A stretch of 64,000 bases of DNA from Acidobacteriota bacterium. GTDB lineage: Bacteria; Acidobacteriota; Holophagae; Acanthopleuribacterales; Acanthopleuribacteraceae. A model generated the notes under the pieces. That model was given only the letters and a program-made list of their open reading frames with translations, was not told the DNA's origin and made no database searches. The stretch spans positions 362,409 to 426,408 of the forward strand of contig JAGQSC010000021.1 in the NCBI GenBank assembly GCA_020439745.1, given 5' to 3'. How positions within the stretch are numbered: the first letter of the stretch is position 1; every line of letters starts with the position of its first letter. The position numbers and the translations under genes are program-made. This document shows positions 36,168-45,538 of this stretch, in pieces.

Positions 36168-36556
36168 CCGATTTGATGGAGTTCGTCGTATCTCGGTTCA
36201 ATTATTGGATATATGTGGTGCTCATGATGATCGGACTGTACGCCATGATTTCCAAACGAAACTACGTCAAAAAGTTGATTGGCATGACCATTTTTCAGAC
36301 ATCGATCATTCTGTTCTACGTATCGATCGGCGTTAAGAGCAACGCGACCATTCCCATCGTTGATCATCACGACGTGGTCCACTCGGAGATACTCGTAGAT
36401 CACTATGCCAATCCGCTACCGCACGTATTGATGCTCACAGCGATTGTGGTGGGGGTCGCTACCCTAGGGGTGGGCCTCGCAGTCATCGAGAAGATTTACC
36501 GGCAACATGGAACCATTGAGGAACCGGAGTTGCTCGCCGATGTGGATCAAACGTGA
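36164..36556 (+). CDS. mnhC: Mrp-type antiporter subunit C
   Basis: 130 residues, three membrane helices, NuoK-like. NYVKKLIGMTIFQTSIILFYVSIG and NPLPHVLMLTAIVVGVATLGVGLAV are the MnhC/NuoK motifs. Overlaps both neighbours by 4 bases. Confidence 0.93.
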   Translation: MTDLMEFVVSRFNYWIYVVLMMIGLYAMISKRNYVKKLIGMTIFQTSIILFYVSIGVKSNATIPIVDHHDVVHSEILVDHYANPLPHVLMLTAIVVGVATLGVGLAVIEKIYRQHGTIEEPELLADVDQT

Positions 36557-38052
36557 ACGATCAGTTAGCCTTTTTTACGGTGGGCATTCCCCTTTTTGGG
36601 GCGATCTTCGCAAGTTTGGCGGGATTGTGGCGCGCCCATTGGTGCCAGAGAATCGCCCAAACGGCGATTGTTGGCACGGCGATTGTTACTGTAGGGTTGT
36701 TTTTACAGGTCAATGAGGTTGGTGCGGTGCATTATCAACTAGGGGGGTGGCCTGCGCCAATTGGTATTCAGTTCCATGTGGATCCGCTCAACGCATTGGT
36801 GTTAATTGTGATCACGGTGTTTGCTGGTTTGGCGCTATGGGCAGCGCCCACGGCGTTGCAAGATGAGCTACCCGGTCAAGAACGCTTCGTATACCCATTG
36901 ATGTTGCTGTTGGTCACCGGTCTTTTGGGTATGACCGTCACCGGAGATGCCTTCAATCTTTATGTCATGCTGGAGATCACATCCCTGTCATCGTATGCCT
37001 TGGTTGCCATAGGCAAGGGCCGAGCTGCAGTGAGCTGTTTCACCTACATTGTTATGGGCACCATCGGAGCCTCATTCTATCTGCTGGGCGTGGGTTACCT
37101 GTACCTGAAAACCGGCAGTCTTAACATGCTCGATATCAAGCGTGTCATGTTGGAAGGCCACTTGATCCAATCCCAAACCTCGATTACAGGCTTCATCCTG
37201 ATCACCGTAGGTCTGTGGATCAAGATGGGGTTGTTTCCATTGCATGGTTGGCTACCCAATGCCTATGCGTTTGCGCCCCATGCGGTGACCAATTTGATCG
37301 CACCGTTGATGACCAAGGTGTCGGTTTATGTGGCTGTTCGATACATGCTTATGGTGTTCACGCCTGACTTTATGCTGGCCCATGAGAACTGGTCGGATAT
37401 TGGGCAGATCATCGCCTGTGTCGCTATTGGGGCCGGATCCTTGATTGCCTATTCTCAAACAGACCTTAAGAAACTCCTGTGCTACCTGTTGGTGGCAGAG
37501 GTGGGCTATATGGTGGGTGGCATGTGGCTGGTGAATCCCGTGGCATTTAAGGGCGTGATCTATCACATCGTTTCAGATGCCGCTATGACCAGTTGCCTGT
37601 TCTTAGGGGCCGCATCGGTGATTCAGGCTACGGGTCATCGTCATGTCCATGCGTTGCGCCATGCCGCGAAGACGATGCCCTGGACTTTTGCTGCCTTTGT
37701 TCTGGGTTTCTTGTCGATGATCGGAGTTCCTCCAACCTGTGGCTTCTTTTCCAAATGGTTCCTCATTTCTGGGGCCGTGGCTGAGGGCGCCTGGTGGTAC
37801 GTGGCTGCGCTACTGTTTTCTTCATTAATGAACGCCTTGATCTTCTTTCGTCTGGTGGAGATGGCCTTGTTTAGCGATGTGGCACACCCTGCGGACGAAG
37901 TGATGGACATGGGTAAGAACGGTGAAGCTGCTATCGGTCTGCGCTTACCCCTTTGGGTAAGTAGCCTCTTCGTGTTGGGCATCGGTCTAGCCGCGCAACC
38001 GTTCGGAGGTTGGATCGAACGTATCGTGCGGCAGGTGGGTGGGTGGCCATGA
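36553..38052 (+). CDS. mnhD: Antiporter-like subunit D, first copy
   Basis: 499 residues, about 14 membrane helices, NuoL/M/N-like. The proton-path residues are in place: E141 in LYVMLEITSLSS, K224 and H231 in IKMGLFPLHGWLP, and K255 in PLMTKVSVY. GTG start overlapping mnhC. This is the most canonical of the three copies. Confidence 0.94.
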   Translation: MNDQLAFFTVGIPLFGAIFASLAGLWRAHWCQRIAQTAIVGTAIVTVGLFLQVNEVGAVHYQLGGWPAPIGIQFHVDPLNALVLIVITVFAGLALWAAPTALQDELPGQERFVYPLMLLLVTGLLGMTVTGDAFNLYVMLEITSLSSYALVAIGKGRAAVSCFTYIVMGTIGASFYLLGVGYLYLKTGSLNMLDIKRVMLEGHLIQSQTSITGFILITVGLWIKMGLFPLHGWLPNAYAFAPHAVTNLIAPLMTKVSVYVAVRYMLMVFTPDFMLAHENWSDIGQIIACVAIGAGSLIAYSQTDLKKLLCYLLVAEVGYMVGGMWLVNPVAFKGVIYHIVSDAAMTSCLFLGAASVIQATGHRHVHALRHAAKTMPWTFAAFVLGFLSMIGVPPTCGFFSKWFLISGAVAEGAWWYVAALLFSSLMNALIFFRLVEMALFSDVAHPADEVMDMGKNGEAAIGLRLPLWVSSLFVLGIGLAAQPFGGWIERIVRQVGGWP

Positions 38053-39512
38053 GTTGGCTGATGCCATTGGCAGTCTTGGTTTCCTTGCTGGCCGTGCCTA
38101 CCATCTTGTTCACCCGCAAGCATCCGAACGTCAGAGAGTCGATGAGTTTCTTAGCCGGCGCCGTGAAACTCACATGTGTGATTCTACTCATGCGTGCCTA
38201 CATCTCGGGTGAGGTTCTTTACTACAAGGTTCTTGAGTTCGCACCCGGTGTTTCCTTGGCCTTTAAGGCAGATGGGCTGGGTCTTTTGTTTGGGTTCGTT
38301 GCGGCATCACTTTGGATGGTTACCACAGCCTATTCGATTGGCTATATGCGACGTACAAATTCGACCAACCTGACTCGTTTCTATTCGTTTTTTGCTGTTT
38401 CGTTGGCAGCGACGATGGGTGTTGCTTTTGCGGCCAACCTGTTTACGCTTTACCTGTTCTATGAAGCGTTGTCATTGGCTACTTTTCCCTTGGTGACCCA
38501 CAATGGTGATCGAGACGCGCGAAGCGGCGGCCGGCGTTATCTTTACTTTCTATTAAGCACTTCGATTGGCTTGGCATTACCCGCCATGATAACTGTGTAT
38601 GCACAGGCTGGAACACTGGAGTTCAGCCTCAATGGGCTCTTGCACGAATCAACACTCAGTCAGGGCGCCTTGTTGCTGTTGTTTCTGGCTTTCCTGTTTG
38701 GTTTTGCCAAAGCCGCAGTGATGCCTTTCCATGCATGGTTGCCCGGAGCCATGGTGGCGCCTACCCCAGTGAGCGCATTACTGCATGCGGTAGCGGTTGT
38801 GAAGGTGGGTGTTTTTTCAATTTTGAGGGTGATAACCGGCGTTTTTGGAATGGACCTGCTGTCAACGCTCCCATGGCAAGACCTGATTATTTGGATTAGT
38901 TCGACGACGGTCATCCTCAGTTCTCTCATTGCCTTGAGTCAAGACAATCTCAAACGGCGGCTTGCTTATTCCACCATCGGGCAACTATCGTACATCGTTC
39001 TGGGAGCCTCGTTGGTGACGGATAGGGCTGTGACCGGAGCTGGGTTGCATATCTTGATGCATGCATTTGGCAAAATCACGTTGTTCTTCTGTGCCGGCGC
39101 GATTTATGTGGCCAGTGGAAAAAAGTACATCTCCGAAATGCGTGGGCTCGGTAAGGTGATGCCTTGGACGATGACAGCCTTCCTGCTGGGATCGCTCAGC
39201 GTGATTGGTGTACCACCTATGGGAGGGTTTGCCTCGAAATGGATGCTGTTACTTGGAACCGTGGACAGTCGGCAGTACGTGGTCATAGCTGTTTACCTAT
39301 TGAGCTCACTACTCAATGCGGCGTATTTCCTTCCCATTGTGTTGAAGGGTTTTTTTGCCCATGACCAACTGGAGAAGGTGCCCATTCAGGAGGCGCCGAT
39401 GTGGTGTCTGGTACCCTTGTGGATCACGGCCTTGGTATCCGTGATTTTGTTTTTTGCCTCGGACTTTTTTGTGGCGCTCATGAGTCAGTTTTTGGAGGTT
39501 GTACCCAAATGA
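38049..39512 (+). CDS. mnhD: Antiporter-like subunit D, second copy
   Basis: 487 residues from ATG 38049 (ATGA overlap); a start further upstream would lie inside the previous gene. E139 (YLFYEALSL), K221 (FGFAKAAVMPFHAWLP), H228 and K252 (VVKVGVF) are all kept, so it should be competent for ion translocation. About 14 membrane helices. Confidence 0.93.
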   Translation: MSWLMPLAVLVSLLAVPTILFTRKHPNVRESMSFLAGAVKLTCVILLMRAYISGEVLYYKVLEFAPGVSLAFKADGLGLLFGFVAASLWMVTTAYSIGYMRRTNSTNLTRFYSFFAVSLAATMGVAFAANLFTLYLFYEALSLATFPLVTHNGDRDARSGGRRYLYFLLSTSIGLALPAMITVYAQAGTLEFSLNGLLHESTLSQGALLLLFLAFLFGFAKAAVMPFHAWLPGAMVAPTPVSALLHAVAVVKVGVFSILRVITGVFGMDLLSTLPWQDLIIWISSTTVILSSLIALSQDNLKRRLAYSTIGQLSYIVLGASLVTDRAVTGAGLHILMHAFGKITLFFCAGAIYVASGKKYISEMRGLGKVMPWTMTAFLLGSLSVIGVPPMGGFASKWMLLLGTVDSRQYVVIAVYLLSSLLNAAYFLPIVLKGFFAHDQLEKVPIQEAPMWCLVPLWITALVSVILFFASDFFVALMSQFLEVVPK

Positions 39513-39778
39513 ACGCCAAGAAGGAACATCGCAAACGAGAATGGGATTGGTTCGATAAACCCAAGAACAGGCACCTTCTTAGGATCCTATTGTGGTCTGC
39601 ATGTGGGATCTCTGTAGTTCTTGAGTTTTTTGTAGACCGCCACCCTCACTTTCAAATTGACTCCTTTCATGGGTCATTTGCCTTGATTGGGTTCGTCTCT
39701 TGTGCAGCGTTCATTTTGATTGCTAAGTTTCTCGGGATTTTCCTGAAGGCTCCAGAGGATTATTATGATGATGAGTAA
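39509..39778 (+). CDS. Small membrane protein of the Mrp operon
   Basis: 89 residues: a very charged N-terminus (KKEHRKREWDWFDKPKN), two membrane helices (about 25-42 and 52-76), and an acidic end (APEDYYDDE). Overlaps the upstream stop (ATGA) and the next start by 14 bases. It matches no classical Mrp subunit, so it is probably an accessory subunit holding the second and third antiporter-like subunits together. Confidence 0.75.
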   Translation: MNAKKEHRKREWDWFDKPKNRHLLRILLWSACGISVVLEFFVDRHPHFQIDSFHGSFALIGFVSCAAFILIAKFLGIFLKAPEDYYDDE

Positions 39779-41546
39779 TCTGCACCCAGCCTTCATCCTG
39801 TTTGTGGGCGCCTTTCTTCCACTCGTCTTCAAGGGTAAGGCTCGGAATTGGGTCATGTTGGCTGTGGCTCTGGTCACCTTCGGAGTGACCGTGTCGCTCC
39901 CATTTGGAGACTCGCTTAGCGCCAGTTGGATGGGATTCGAGTTGGATCTGTTGCGAGTGGACGCGCTGAGCCGAACCTTCGCCATTATCTTCACACTGAG
40001 CTTGGTTGCTGCCTACATCTATGCGATGTACCTGGACGAAGCAGTGCCTTACATCGCGTCGTCTATTTATGTGGGTAGTGCTTTGGGAGCAGTCTTCGCC
40101 GGCGACTTGATCAGCCTGTACATGTTTTGGGAGATCATGGCCGTTTCGTCGACATTTTTGATTTTGATTCGACGGCGTAAAGGGAGTGCTCGCAGTGCTT
40201 CAAGATACGTCCTGATCCACCTGATGGGTGGCCTCATTTTGCTGGCAGGTGTACTCATGACCTGCGTCACGACAGGTACCACCGCATTTGATGCAGCCAT
40301 CATGGATCCCAGAACGCCAGCCAGTTGGTTGATTTTGGTCGGTATCTTGATCAACGCAGCCGCGCCTCCTTTGTCAGCATGGCTTTCGGATTCCTATCCA
40401 GAGGCGACCGTATTTGGGGGCATTATCCTGAGTGCCTATACCACCAAGACTGCCGTCTACACGCTTCTACGCGGCTTCCCTGGTTGGGAAATCCTAATCG
40501 TGGTCGGCTGTGTCATGGCCATTTACGGGATTATCTACGCATTACTGGAAAACGATATGCGGCGAATTTTGGCCTACTCCATCATCAACCAGGTTGGGTT
40601 CATGGTCTGTGCCGCGGGCATTGGTACCGAGATGGCCATTAACGGTGCAGTCGCGCACGCATTCTGCCACATCATCTACAAAGCGTTGTTGTGGATGTCG
40701 GCAGGTGCCGTTCTTTATCGAACGGGCACTGAAAAATGTACCGAATTGGGGGGGCTCTACAAGAGCATGCCAACCACCATGGTGTTGGGTACCATTGGCG
40801 CACTTGCCATTTCGTCGGTACCGGGAACCAGTGGATTTACCAGCAAAACCATGATCTTGGTAGCTGCTGCCGACCAGCATCTCTTCTGGCCGTGGATGAT
40901 TCTGGAAATTGCGTCTGCGGGTGTATTCCTGCATGCAGGTATTAAATTCCCCTACTTCGTGTTTTTCGACAAGGATCGTGGCTTGAGACCCAAAAGGGCG
41001 CTGCCTTCTATGACTCTGGGCATGGGGTTATTGGCGTTCCTGTGCTTGTTCCTGGGTGTCTATCCTAAACCGCTTTATGATCTGCTGCCTTACCAGCAGA
41101 TGTTTCTCGATGGGTTCAGCGTTTTTCATGCAGAAAAACTTGTAACCCAATTCCAAATGCTTTTGTTTTCGGGCTTAGTCTTCTTTATGTTTCTGCCCCT
41201 ATTGAAAAGGACGGCCACCATTTCGTTGGATACTGACTGGATATATCGCAAAGTGGTGTACCGGAGCATGGTGTCATTAGCGCGGGTTTTGAACGGAACC
41301 AACGCCAGGGCCTATGCCTTGTTTGCGCAAAAACTGCCGCACGTTTTGTTTCATTTCTTTAACCATGGGCCATCACGCCTGGTGGTGTTTGTGTTGACAC
41401 CGTTTTGGCAGATTCAAGGTCTGGATTGGCAGGAGATTGCCTATCGCCAGCGACTGATGTATCGCCGCGCTTCCCTGGGCATCTACCCTGTAGGCTTGGC
41501 GGCCATCTTTGTAGCCATTTTCTTTGGCTTACTGTACCTAACCTGA
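39765..41546 (+). CDS. Antiporter-like subunit D, third and divergent copy
   Basis: 593 residues, about 14 core membrane helices plus a C-terminal extension with one or two more. E123 (YMFWEIMAVSS) and K228 (YTTKTAVY) are kept. In the TM7 motif, INAAAPPLSAWLS has N197 and S204 where the other copies have lysine and histidine. The TM12 lysine region (HIIYKALLWM) is kept. GAGG lies six bases before the first of three ATGs. It ends the operon. Confidence 0.9.
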   Translation: MMMSNLHPAFILFVGAFLPLVFKGKARNWVMLAVALVTFGVTVSLPFGDSLSASWMGFELDLLRVDALSRTFAIIFTLSLVAAYIYAMYLDEAVPYIASSIYVGSALGAVFAGDLISLYMFWEIMAVSSTFLILIRRRKGSARSASRYVLIHLMGGLILLAGVLMTCVTTGTTAFDAAIMDPRTPASWLILVGILINAAAPPLSAWLSDSYPEATVFGGIILSAYTTKTAVYTLLRGFPGWEILIVVGCVMAIYGIIYALLENDMRRILAYSIINQVGFMVCAAGIGTEMAINGAVAHAFCHIIYKALLWMSAGAVLYRTGTEKCTELGGLYKSMPTTMVLGTIGALAISSVPGTSGFTSKTMILVAAADQHLFWPWMILEIASAGVFLHAGIKFPYFVFFDKDRGLRPKRALPSMTLGMGLLAFLCLFLGVYPKPLYDLLPYQQMFLDGFSVFHAEKLVTQFQMLLFSGLVFFMFLPLLKRTATISLDTDWIYRKVVYRSMVSLARVLNGTNARAYALFAQKLPHVLFHFFNHGPSRLVVFVLTPFWQIQGLDWQEIAYRQRLMYRRASLGIYPVGLAAIFVAIFFGLLYLT

Positions 41547-41608
41547 ATCCAATCGTCGAATAGCCCGTATTGTACAATGCGCCATAGATTGAGGAGGACG
41601 TACCAGCT

Positions 41609-43255
41609 ATGCACTTATCTCGGAAACTTCTTTTGGTCACAACGGTGACTCATTGCCTGTTCGCGCAGGATGCCTTCAAGGCTATGGAACTGATCAAGGC
41701 CAAGGATATTCTCGCAGGCGTTCAGGTCCTGTCTGCCGATGATATGGAAGGGAGAGGTGCAGGAACTGCCGGAGAGCGAAAAGCCGCAGAGTGGATAGCT
41801 GAACAGTTCAAAAATGCGGGCCTTCAACCGGTTTCTGGTTCCTATTTTCAAGAAATTGAGATGGTTGGATTTCGCAAAGTGAAGGGATCGCTCTCCTTGA
41901 CGGGGGCCTCCGGTGACATACCATTTGTGGACGATGAGACACTCACCTATTGGTCAAGCTCGCAAAAGGAACAGGTAGCCATGGCAAATGCACCACTGGT
42001 GTTTGTCGGCTACGGCGTGGAAGCGCCCGAGTACGGTTGGGACGACTTCAAGGGATTCGACGCAACTGGAAAAATCCTCGTGTTCTTAAACAACGATCCA
42101 CCCGTCACAGAACATGGAAAATCCCTATTTGGCGGTGAGGCGCGTACCTACTATGGCCGCTGGACCTACAAATTTGAACAAGCCATGCGTCACGGCGCAT
42201 TGGGAGCCATGGTTATTCACACCACACCTTCTGCTGGTTATGACTGGTCCGTCATCGGTCATTCCGGCGTCGAGGAAGGATTCAGCTTGCCGCTGCCAGG
42301 AACGGGTTTCAAGTTGGATTTACTTGCATGGGTGCATCAGGACTTGGCTCAAGTGCTGGCCGCAAGCGTGGGTGAGACATTAGAGTCCTGGTTCGATCAG
42401 GCGAAATCACGAACATTCAAGCCCCAGCCTTTGCCGGTGAAGGCCAGTTGCGAGATGACCATCCAAATGCGAAAGACGAAAACTCAGAATGTCATGGCGG
42501 TTTGGCCCGGTTCTGATCCTCAGCTCAAGAACCAGCACGTGGTCTTTTCCGCTCACTACGACCATATTGGGGTGATTGGTGACGGTGAAGGTGACCACAT
42601 CTTTAACGGCGCCTGGGACAATGCGCTCGGGACCTCTTCAATCATCGCTATCGCGAAAGCGTTCTCAAAAGGTAAGGTCACGCCCAAAAGGTCCATCTTG
42701 TTTCTCGCCTGCGCAGCTGAGGAATCAGGTTCCCTGGGAAGCCATTGGTTTGTGGCGCGCCCCCCGATTCCACGCTCGGATCTGGTGGCCAACATCAATA
42801 TTGACATGCCGCAAGTTCTGGGGCTCACGAGAGATATGGCCGCCATTGGCTACGAGACCAATTCGCTGGGACAAGCCCTCGTGGACACGGCCAAGTCGTT
42901 TCCTTCAGGTGCGGTGGTTATCCGCGGCGATGTGGACCCCAACGCCGGCAGCTTCTATCGTTCCGACCAAGTTAATTTTGCCAAGGCAGGCATTCCTGCC
43001 TTGTTCCTCAATCCAGGCACCGATTATGTGACGCCCCCTGCAGTGGCGTTGGTTGATTACGAAGCCGATAAGTACCACCAGGCAGATGACGAAATTGACG
43101 AGCACTGGGAGCTGAGCGGGTGTGAACGCGACATGCGCGTTGCATTTCTTTTGGCCTTACGCATTGCCAACCAGGCCCAAATGCCTCATTGGAATCCTGG
43201 CAATGAGTTCGAAGCCGCCTGGCAGGCTTTGCACGGGTCCGACGCCAGTCCATGA
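41609..43255 (+). CDS. Exported M28-family zinc aminopeptidase
   Basis: 548 residues: signal peptide (about 1-19), catalytic M28 domain split by a PA-like insert (about 110-260). Zinc and catalytic residues are visible in SAHYDHIG, AWDNALGTS, AAEESGSLGS, NINIDMP and the final YHQADDEID. It removes N-terminal residues from peptides outside the cytoplasm. GAGGAGG precedes the ATG. Its stop overlaps the next start (ATGA). Confidence 0.93.
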   Translation: MHLSRKLLLVTTVTHCLFAQDAFKAMELIKAKDILAGVQVLSADDMEGRGAGTAGERKAAEWIAEQFKNAGLQPVSGSYFQEIEMVGFRKVKGSLSLTGASGDIPFVDDETLTYWSSSQKEQVAMANAPLVFVGYGVEAPEYGWDDFKGFDATGKILVFLNNDPPVTEHGKSLFGGEARTYYGRWTYKFEQAMRHGALGAMVIHTTPSAGYDWSVIGHSGVEEGFSLPLPGTGFKLDLLAWVHQDLAQVLAASVGETLESWFDQAKSRTFKPQPLPVKASCEMTIQMRKTKTQNVMAVWPGSDPQLKNQHVVFSAHYDHIGVIGDGEGDHIFNGAWDNALGTSSIIAIAKAFSKGKVTPKRSILFLACAAEESGSLGSHWFVARPPIPRSDLVANINIDMPQVLGLTRDMAAIGYETNSLGQALVDTAKSFPSGAVVIRGDVDPNAGSFYRSDQVNFAKAGIPALFLNPGTDYVTPPAVALVDYEADKYHQADDEIDEHWELSGCERDMRVAFLLALRIANQAQMPHWNPGNEFEAAWQALHGSDASP

Positions 43256-44388
43256 AGGTCGCGTTTCATCCGAGCATCGCGGAAATTGGACGCGAACGCT
43301 GGGATGGACTGTCTGACCATGCGTATCCCTTTATTTCTTATGCATTCCTGTCCGCTTTGGAGGATTCTGGGGCCGTAGGGCCGGGCACAGGATGGCGCCC
43401 CTTGCATCTTTCCGTTAGCGAAGGTGAGGACATTGTGGCGTTGCTTCCGCTTTACCTCAAACACGACTCGTGGGGCGAATTTGTGTTTGACTTCAGCTGG
43501 GCCAACTTGTTTGGACAGTATGGGTGCGCTTATTACCCTAAGCTCGTCAATGCCATACCCTTTACGCCGACAACGGGTCCCCGCTATTTGTTGGCCGATC
43601 AATCGAGCTGGTCACTCATTTGTCCCTTGGTAGCCGATGCTTTGGCGGACCTCGCCGATAGGCACCAAATCTCATCGTTCCACAGCTTGTTCCACAGGGA
43701 TGAAGGATGTTGGCGTGGTACTGGGTTCATGGTGCGACATGGGTGCCAATTTCACTGGCACAATCGCGGCTATCGCGATTTTGCAGACTACCTCGACCAG
43801 TTTACCTCCAAGCGGCGACGCGCCGTGCTCAAGGAAAGGGCAAAGGTTCGAGACCAAAAGGTCCATGTGCGTCGTATCCTTGGCGCTGAAATGACCGATG
43901 ACGAATGGCGCTGTCTCTATCGATTTTATCGGCTGACGTTCGAACACAAGAGCGGGTACGTGCCTTTCGAGGAGGCGACCTTCGAAGCTTTGCGCACACA
44001 AATGGCGGACCGAATTTTGGGTGTGTTTGCCGAAAAAGCTGGATGCTTGATGGGTGGCGCCTTGTTGGTTGTCGGCGCGAACTGTTTGTATGGCCGGTAT
44101 TGGGGGGCCCAAGAGCACATCGATTGTCTGCATTTTGAAGTGTGTTACTACCAGGGAATCGAGTACGCCATCGAACAGAAAATAGACCGTTTTGAGCCCG
44201 GCGCCCAAGGAGAATTCAAGATCTTAAGGGGCTTTGAACCCGTGGCTACCTGGTCAAGCCACGAGATCTATCACCCCACCTTCAAATCAGCCATCGCAAA
44301 TTTTGTAGAAATGGAACGAAGAAACGTGACGAGCTATCATCGAGAAGCTCAGAATCTCTTACCGTTCTCTTTAAAAGCTAGACGCTAA
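43252..44388 (+). CDS. GNAT-fold acyltransferase, COG3146/DUF482
   Basis: 378 residues of the peptidogalycan-biosynthesis-annotated COG3146 family. FISYAFLSALEDSGAVG, LYLKHDSWGEFVFDFSWA, TSKRRRAVLKERAKV, GRYWGAQEHIDCLHFEVCYYQGIEYAI and FEPGAQGEFKILRGF are the conserved blocks. It resembles FemAB-type enzymes that use aminoacyl- or acyl-donors; real substrate unknown. Coupled to the M28 peptidase by ATGA. Confidence 0.88.
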   Translation: MKVAFHPSIAEIGRERWDGLSDHAYPFISYAFLSALEDSGAVGPGTGWRPLHLSVSEGEDIVALLPLYLKHDSWGEFVFDFSWANLFGQYGCAYYPKLVNAIPFTPTTGPRYLLADQSSWSLICPLVADALADLADRHQISSFHSLFHRDEGCWRGTGFMVRHGCQFHWHNRGYRDFADYLDQFTSKRRRAVLKERAKVRDQKVHVRRILGAEMTDDEWRCLYRFYRLTFEHKSGYVPFEEATFEALRTQMADRILGVFAEKAGCLMGGALLVVGANCLYGRYWGAQEHIDCLHFEVCYYQGIEYAIEQKIDRFEPGAQGEFKILRGFEPVATWSSHEIYHPTFKSAIANFVEMERRNVTSYHREAQNLLPFSLKARR

Positions 44389-44407
44389 ACTGTTTGTTTG
44401 AAACAAC

Positions 44408-44421
44408 TTGTGGCGTCACAA
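44408..44421. promoter_or_regulatory. Inverted repeat TTGTG-N4-CACAA upstream of protease promoter
   Basis: A perfect 5-base inverted repeat with a 4-base centre, spaced like FNR-type sites, about 30 bases upstream of a -35 box and followed by A/T-rich runs. Candidate activator site for the M43 protease. Confidence 0.4.
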
Positions 44422-44451
44422 AATTTTTGTAAAGCTTGTGTAAAAAAACTG

Positions 44452-44481
44452 TTGACAGCTGATTTACTTCGGCCGTACACT
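44452..44481 (+). promoter_or_regulatory. Strong sigma70 promoter of the M43 protease
   Basis: Consensus TTGACA (44452-44457), 18 bases, TACACT (44476-44481). The A/T-rich stretch just upstream could be an UP element. It gives a leader of about 95 bases that holds two small hairpins (CCGC-C-CA-GCGG near 44518 and CCGC-CA-GCGG near 44550) before the ribosome site AAGGGG. Confidence 0.7.
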
Positions 44482-44582
44482 CGCCGCGAGTTATCACTCA
44501 ACATCTCAAAAGTGTGGCCGCCCAGCGGATTGAAAAGGATCAATCACGACCGCCAGCGGCTTGTTAAAAAGGGGACCTTCCG

Positions 44583-45491
44583 ATGAGTCGAGTTGCCGTT
44601 ATCAGTATCGTTTTGTTCGCATGTGGGGTATTTGTGTTTGGTCAGGACAAACAGGGCCAAGACAACGATGGACCGTTTGTTTTTGAAGGGGAATCTTGGG
44701 TTTCTCAGAAGGATTTTGTGGATTCAGGGCGTCGCTGCAACACCCATGATCTAGACGAAGAGTTGATGGAAACCATTGAAGCTGATCTGGAAGATCTTGC
44801 GATGTCGGACGCCTATGAAGTGGCCGGTGGCACGATCAATGTCTATTTTCACGTGATTAGAAAAGGCTCGGGTTACAGCAATGGCGACATATCCAACACC
44901 ATGATTTACGACCAAATCGATGTATTGAACGCAGCCTATGCCGGCACCGGTTGGAGTTTCAATTTGGTCAGCATCGACCGCACGACGAATTCAACCTGGT
45001 ACACCATGGGACACGGCACGTCGGCCGAAGCACAGGCCAAGAACGCCTTGCGGCAAGGGTCTGCGGACGATCTGAATATTTACACGGCCAACCCCGGTGG
45101 CGGCTTACTGGGTTGGGCCACTTTCCCAAATTCTTACGCTTCAAACCCCAAAAACGATGGCGTGGTCCTACTTTACTCGTCGCTTCCCGGTGGAACGGCC
45201 GCTCCTTATAACGAAGGAGATACCGGTACCCATGAAGTAGGGCACTGGATGGGCCTGTATCACACCTTCCAAGGTGCTTGCACCAAGAACAACGATTACG
45301 TTGCGGATACGGCTCGTGAAAGATCAGCTGCTTATGGCTGTCCAACAGGTCGCGATACCTGCAGGCAGACAGGTGTTGATCCCATTCACAACTTTATGGA
45401 CTACACCGATGATTCCTGCATGTACGAGTTCACACCGGGCCAAGACGCACGCATGGATTCCATGTTTACGGCATATCGCTACGGTAAATAA
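44583..45491 (+). CDS. Secreted M43-family (pappalysin-like) metalloprotease
   Basis: 302 residues: signal peptide (1-20), pro-region (about 21-75), catalytic domain (about 80-300). The zinc site is [11 protein letters not shown] (217-227), with the Met-turn in [11 protein letters not shown] (270-280); six cysteines around 50, 233, 253, 260 and 279 probably form disulfides. M43 enzymes (cytophagalysin, ulilysin) cut exogenous proteins. It has its own promoter and terminator, so it is transcribed alone. Confidence 0.93.
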   Translation: MSRVAVISIVLFACGVFVFGQDKQGQDNDGPFVFEGESWVSQKDFVDSGRRCNTHDLDEELMETIEADLEDLAMSDAYEVAGGTINVYFHVIRKGSGYSNGDISNTMIYDQIDVLNAAYAGTGWSFNLVSIDRTTNSTWYTMGHGTSAEAQAKNALRQGSADDLNIYTANPGGGLLGWATFPNSYASNPKNDGVVLLYSSLPGGTAAPYNEGDTGTHEVGHWMGLYHTFQGACTKNNDYVADTARERSAAYGCPTGRDTCRQTGVDPIHNFMDYTDDSCMYEFTPGQDARMDSMFTAYRYGK

Positions 45492-45510
45492 TCTTGATAC
45501 CAAGCCAGGG

Positions 45511-45538
45511 AAAAGGGGCCATTTGGCCCCTTTTTTTT
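45511..45538. terminator. Rho-independent terminator, bidirectional
   Basis: AAAA, GGGGCC (45515-45520), loop ATTT, GGCCCC (45525-45530), T8. The upstream A-run gives a weaker T-tract on the other strand. It ends the protease transcript, and the T-run reaches the stop codon of the converging cyclophilin gene. Confidence 0.9.

Noticed and set aside
34030..41546. Membrane-bound hydrogenase or complex I operon
   Set aside because: The order resembles Mbh, but no NiFe large or small subunit, NuoB/C/D/I or Fe-S protein is present; all ten genes belong to the membrane arm.
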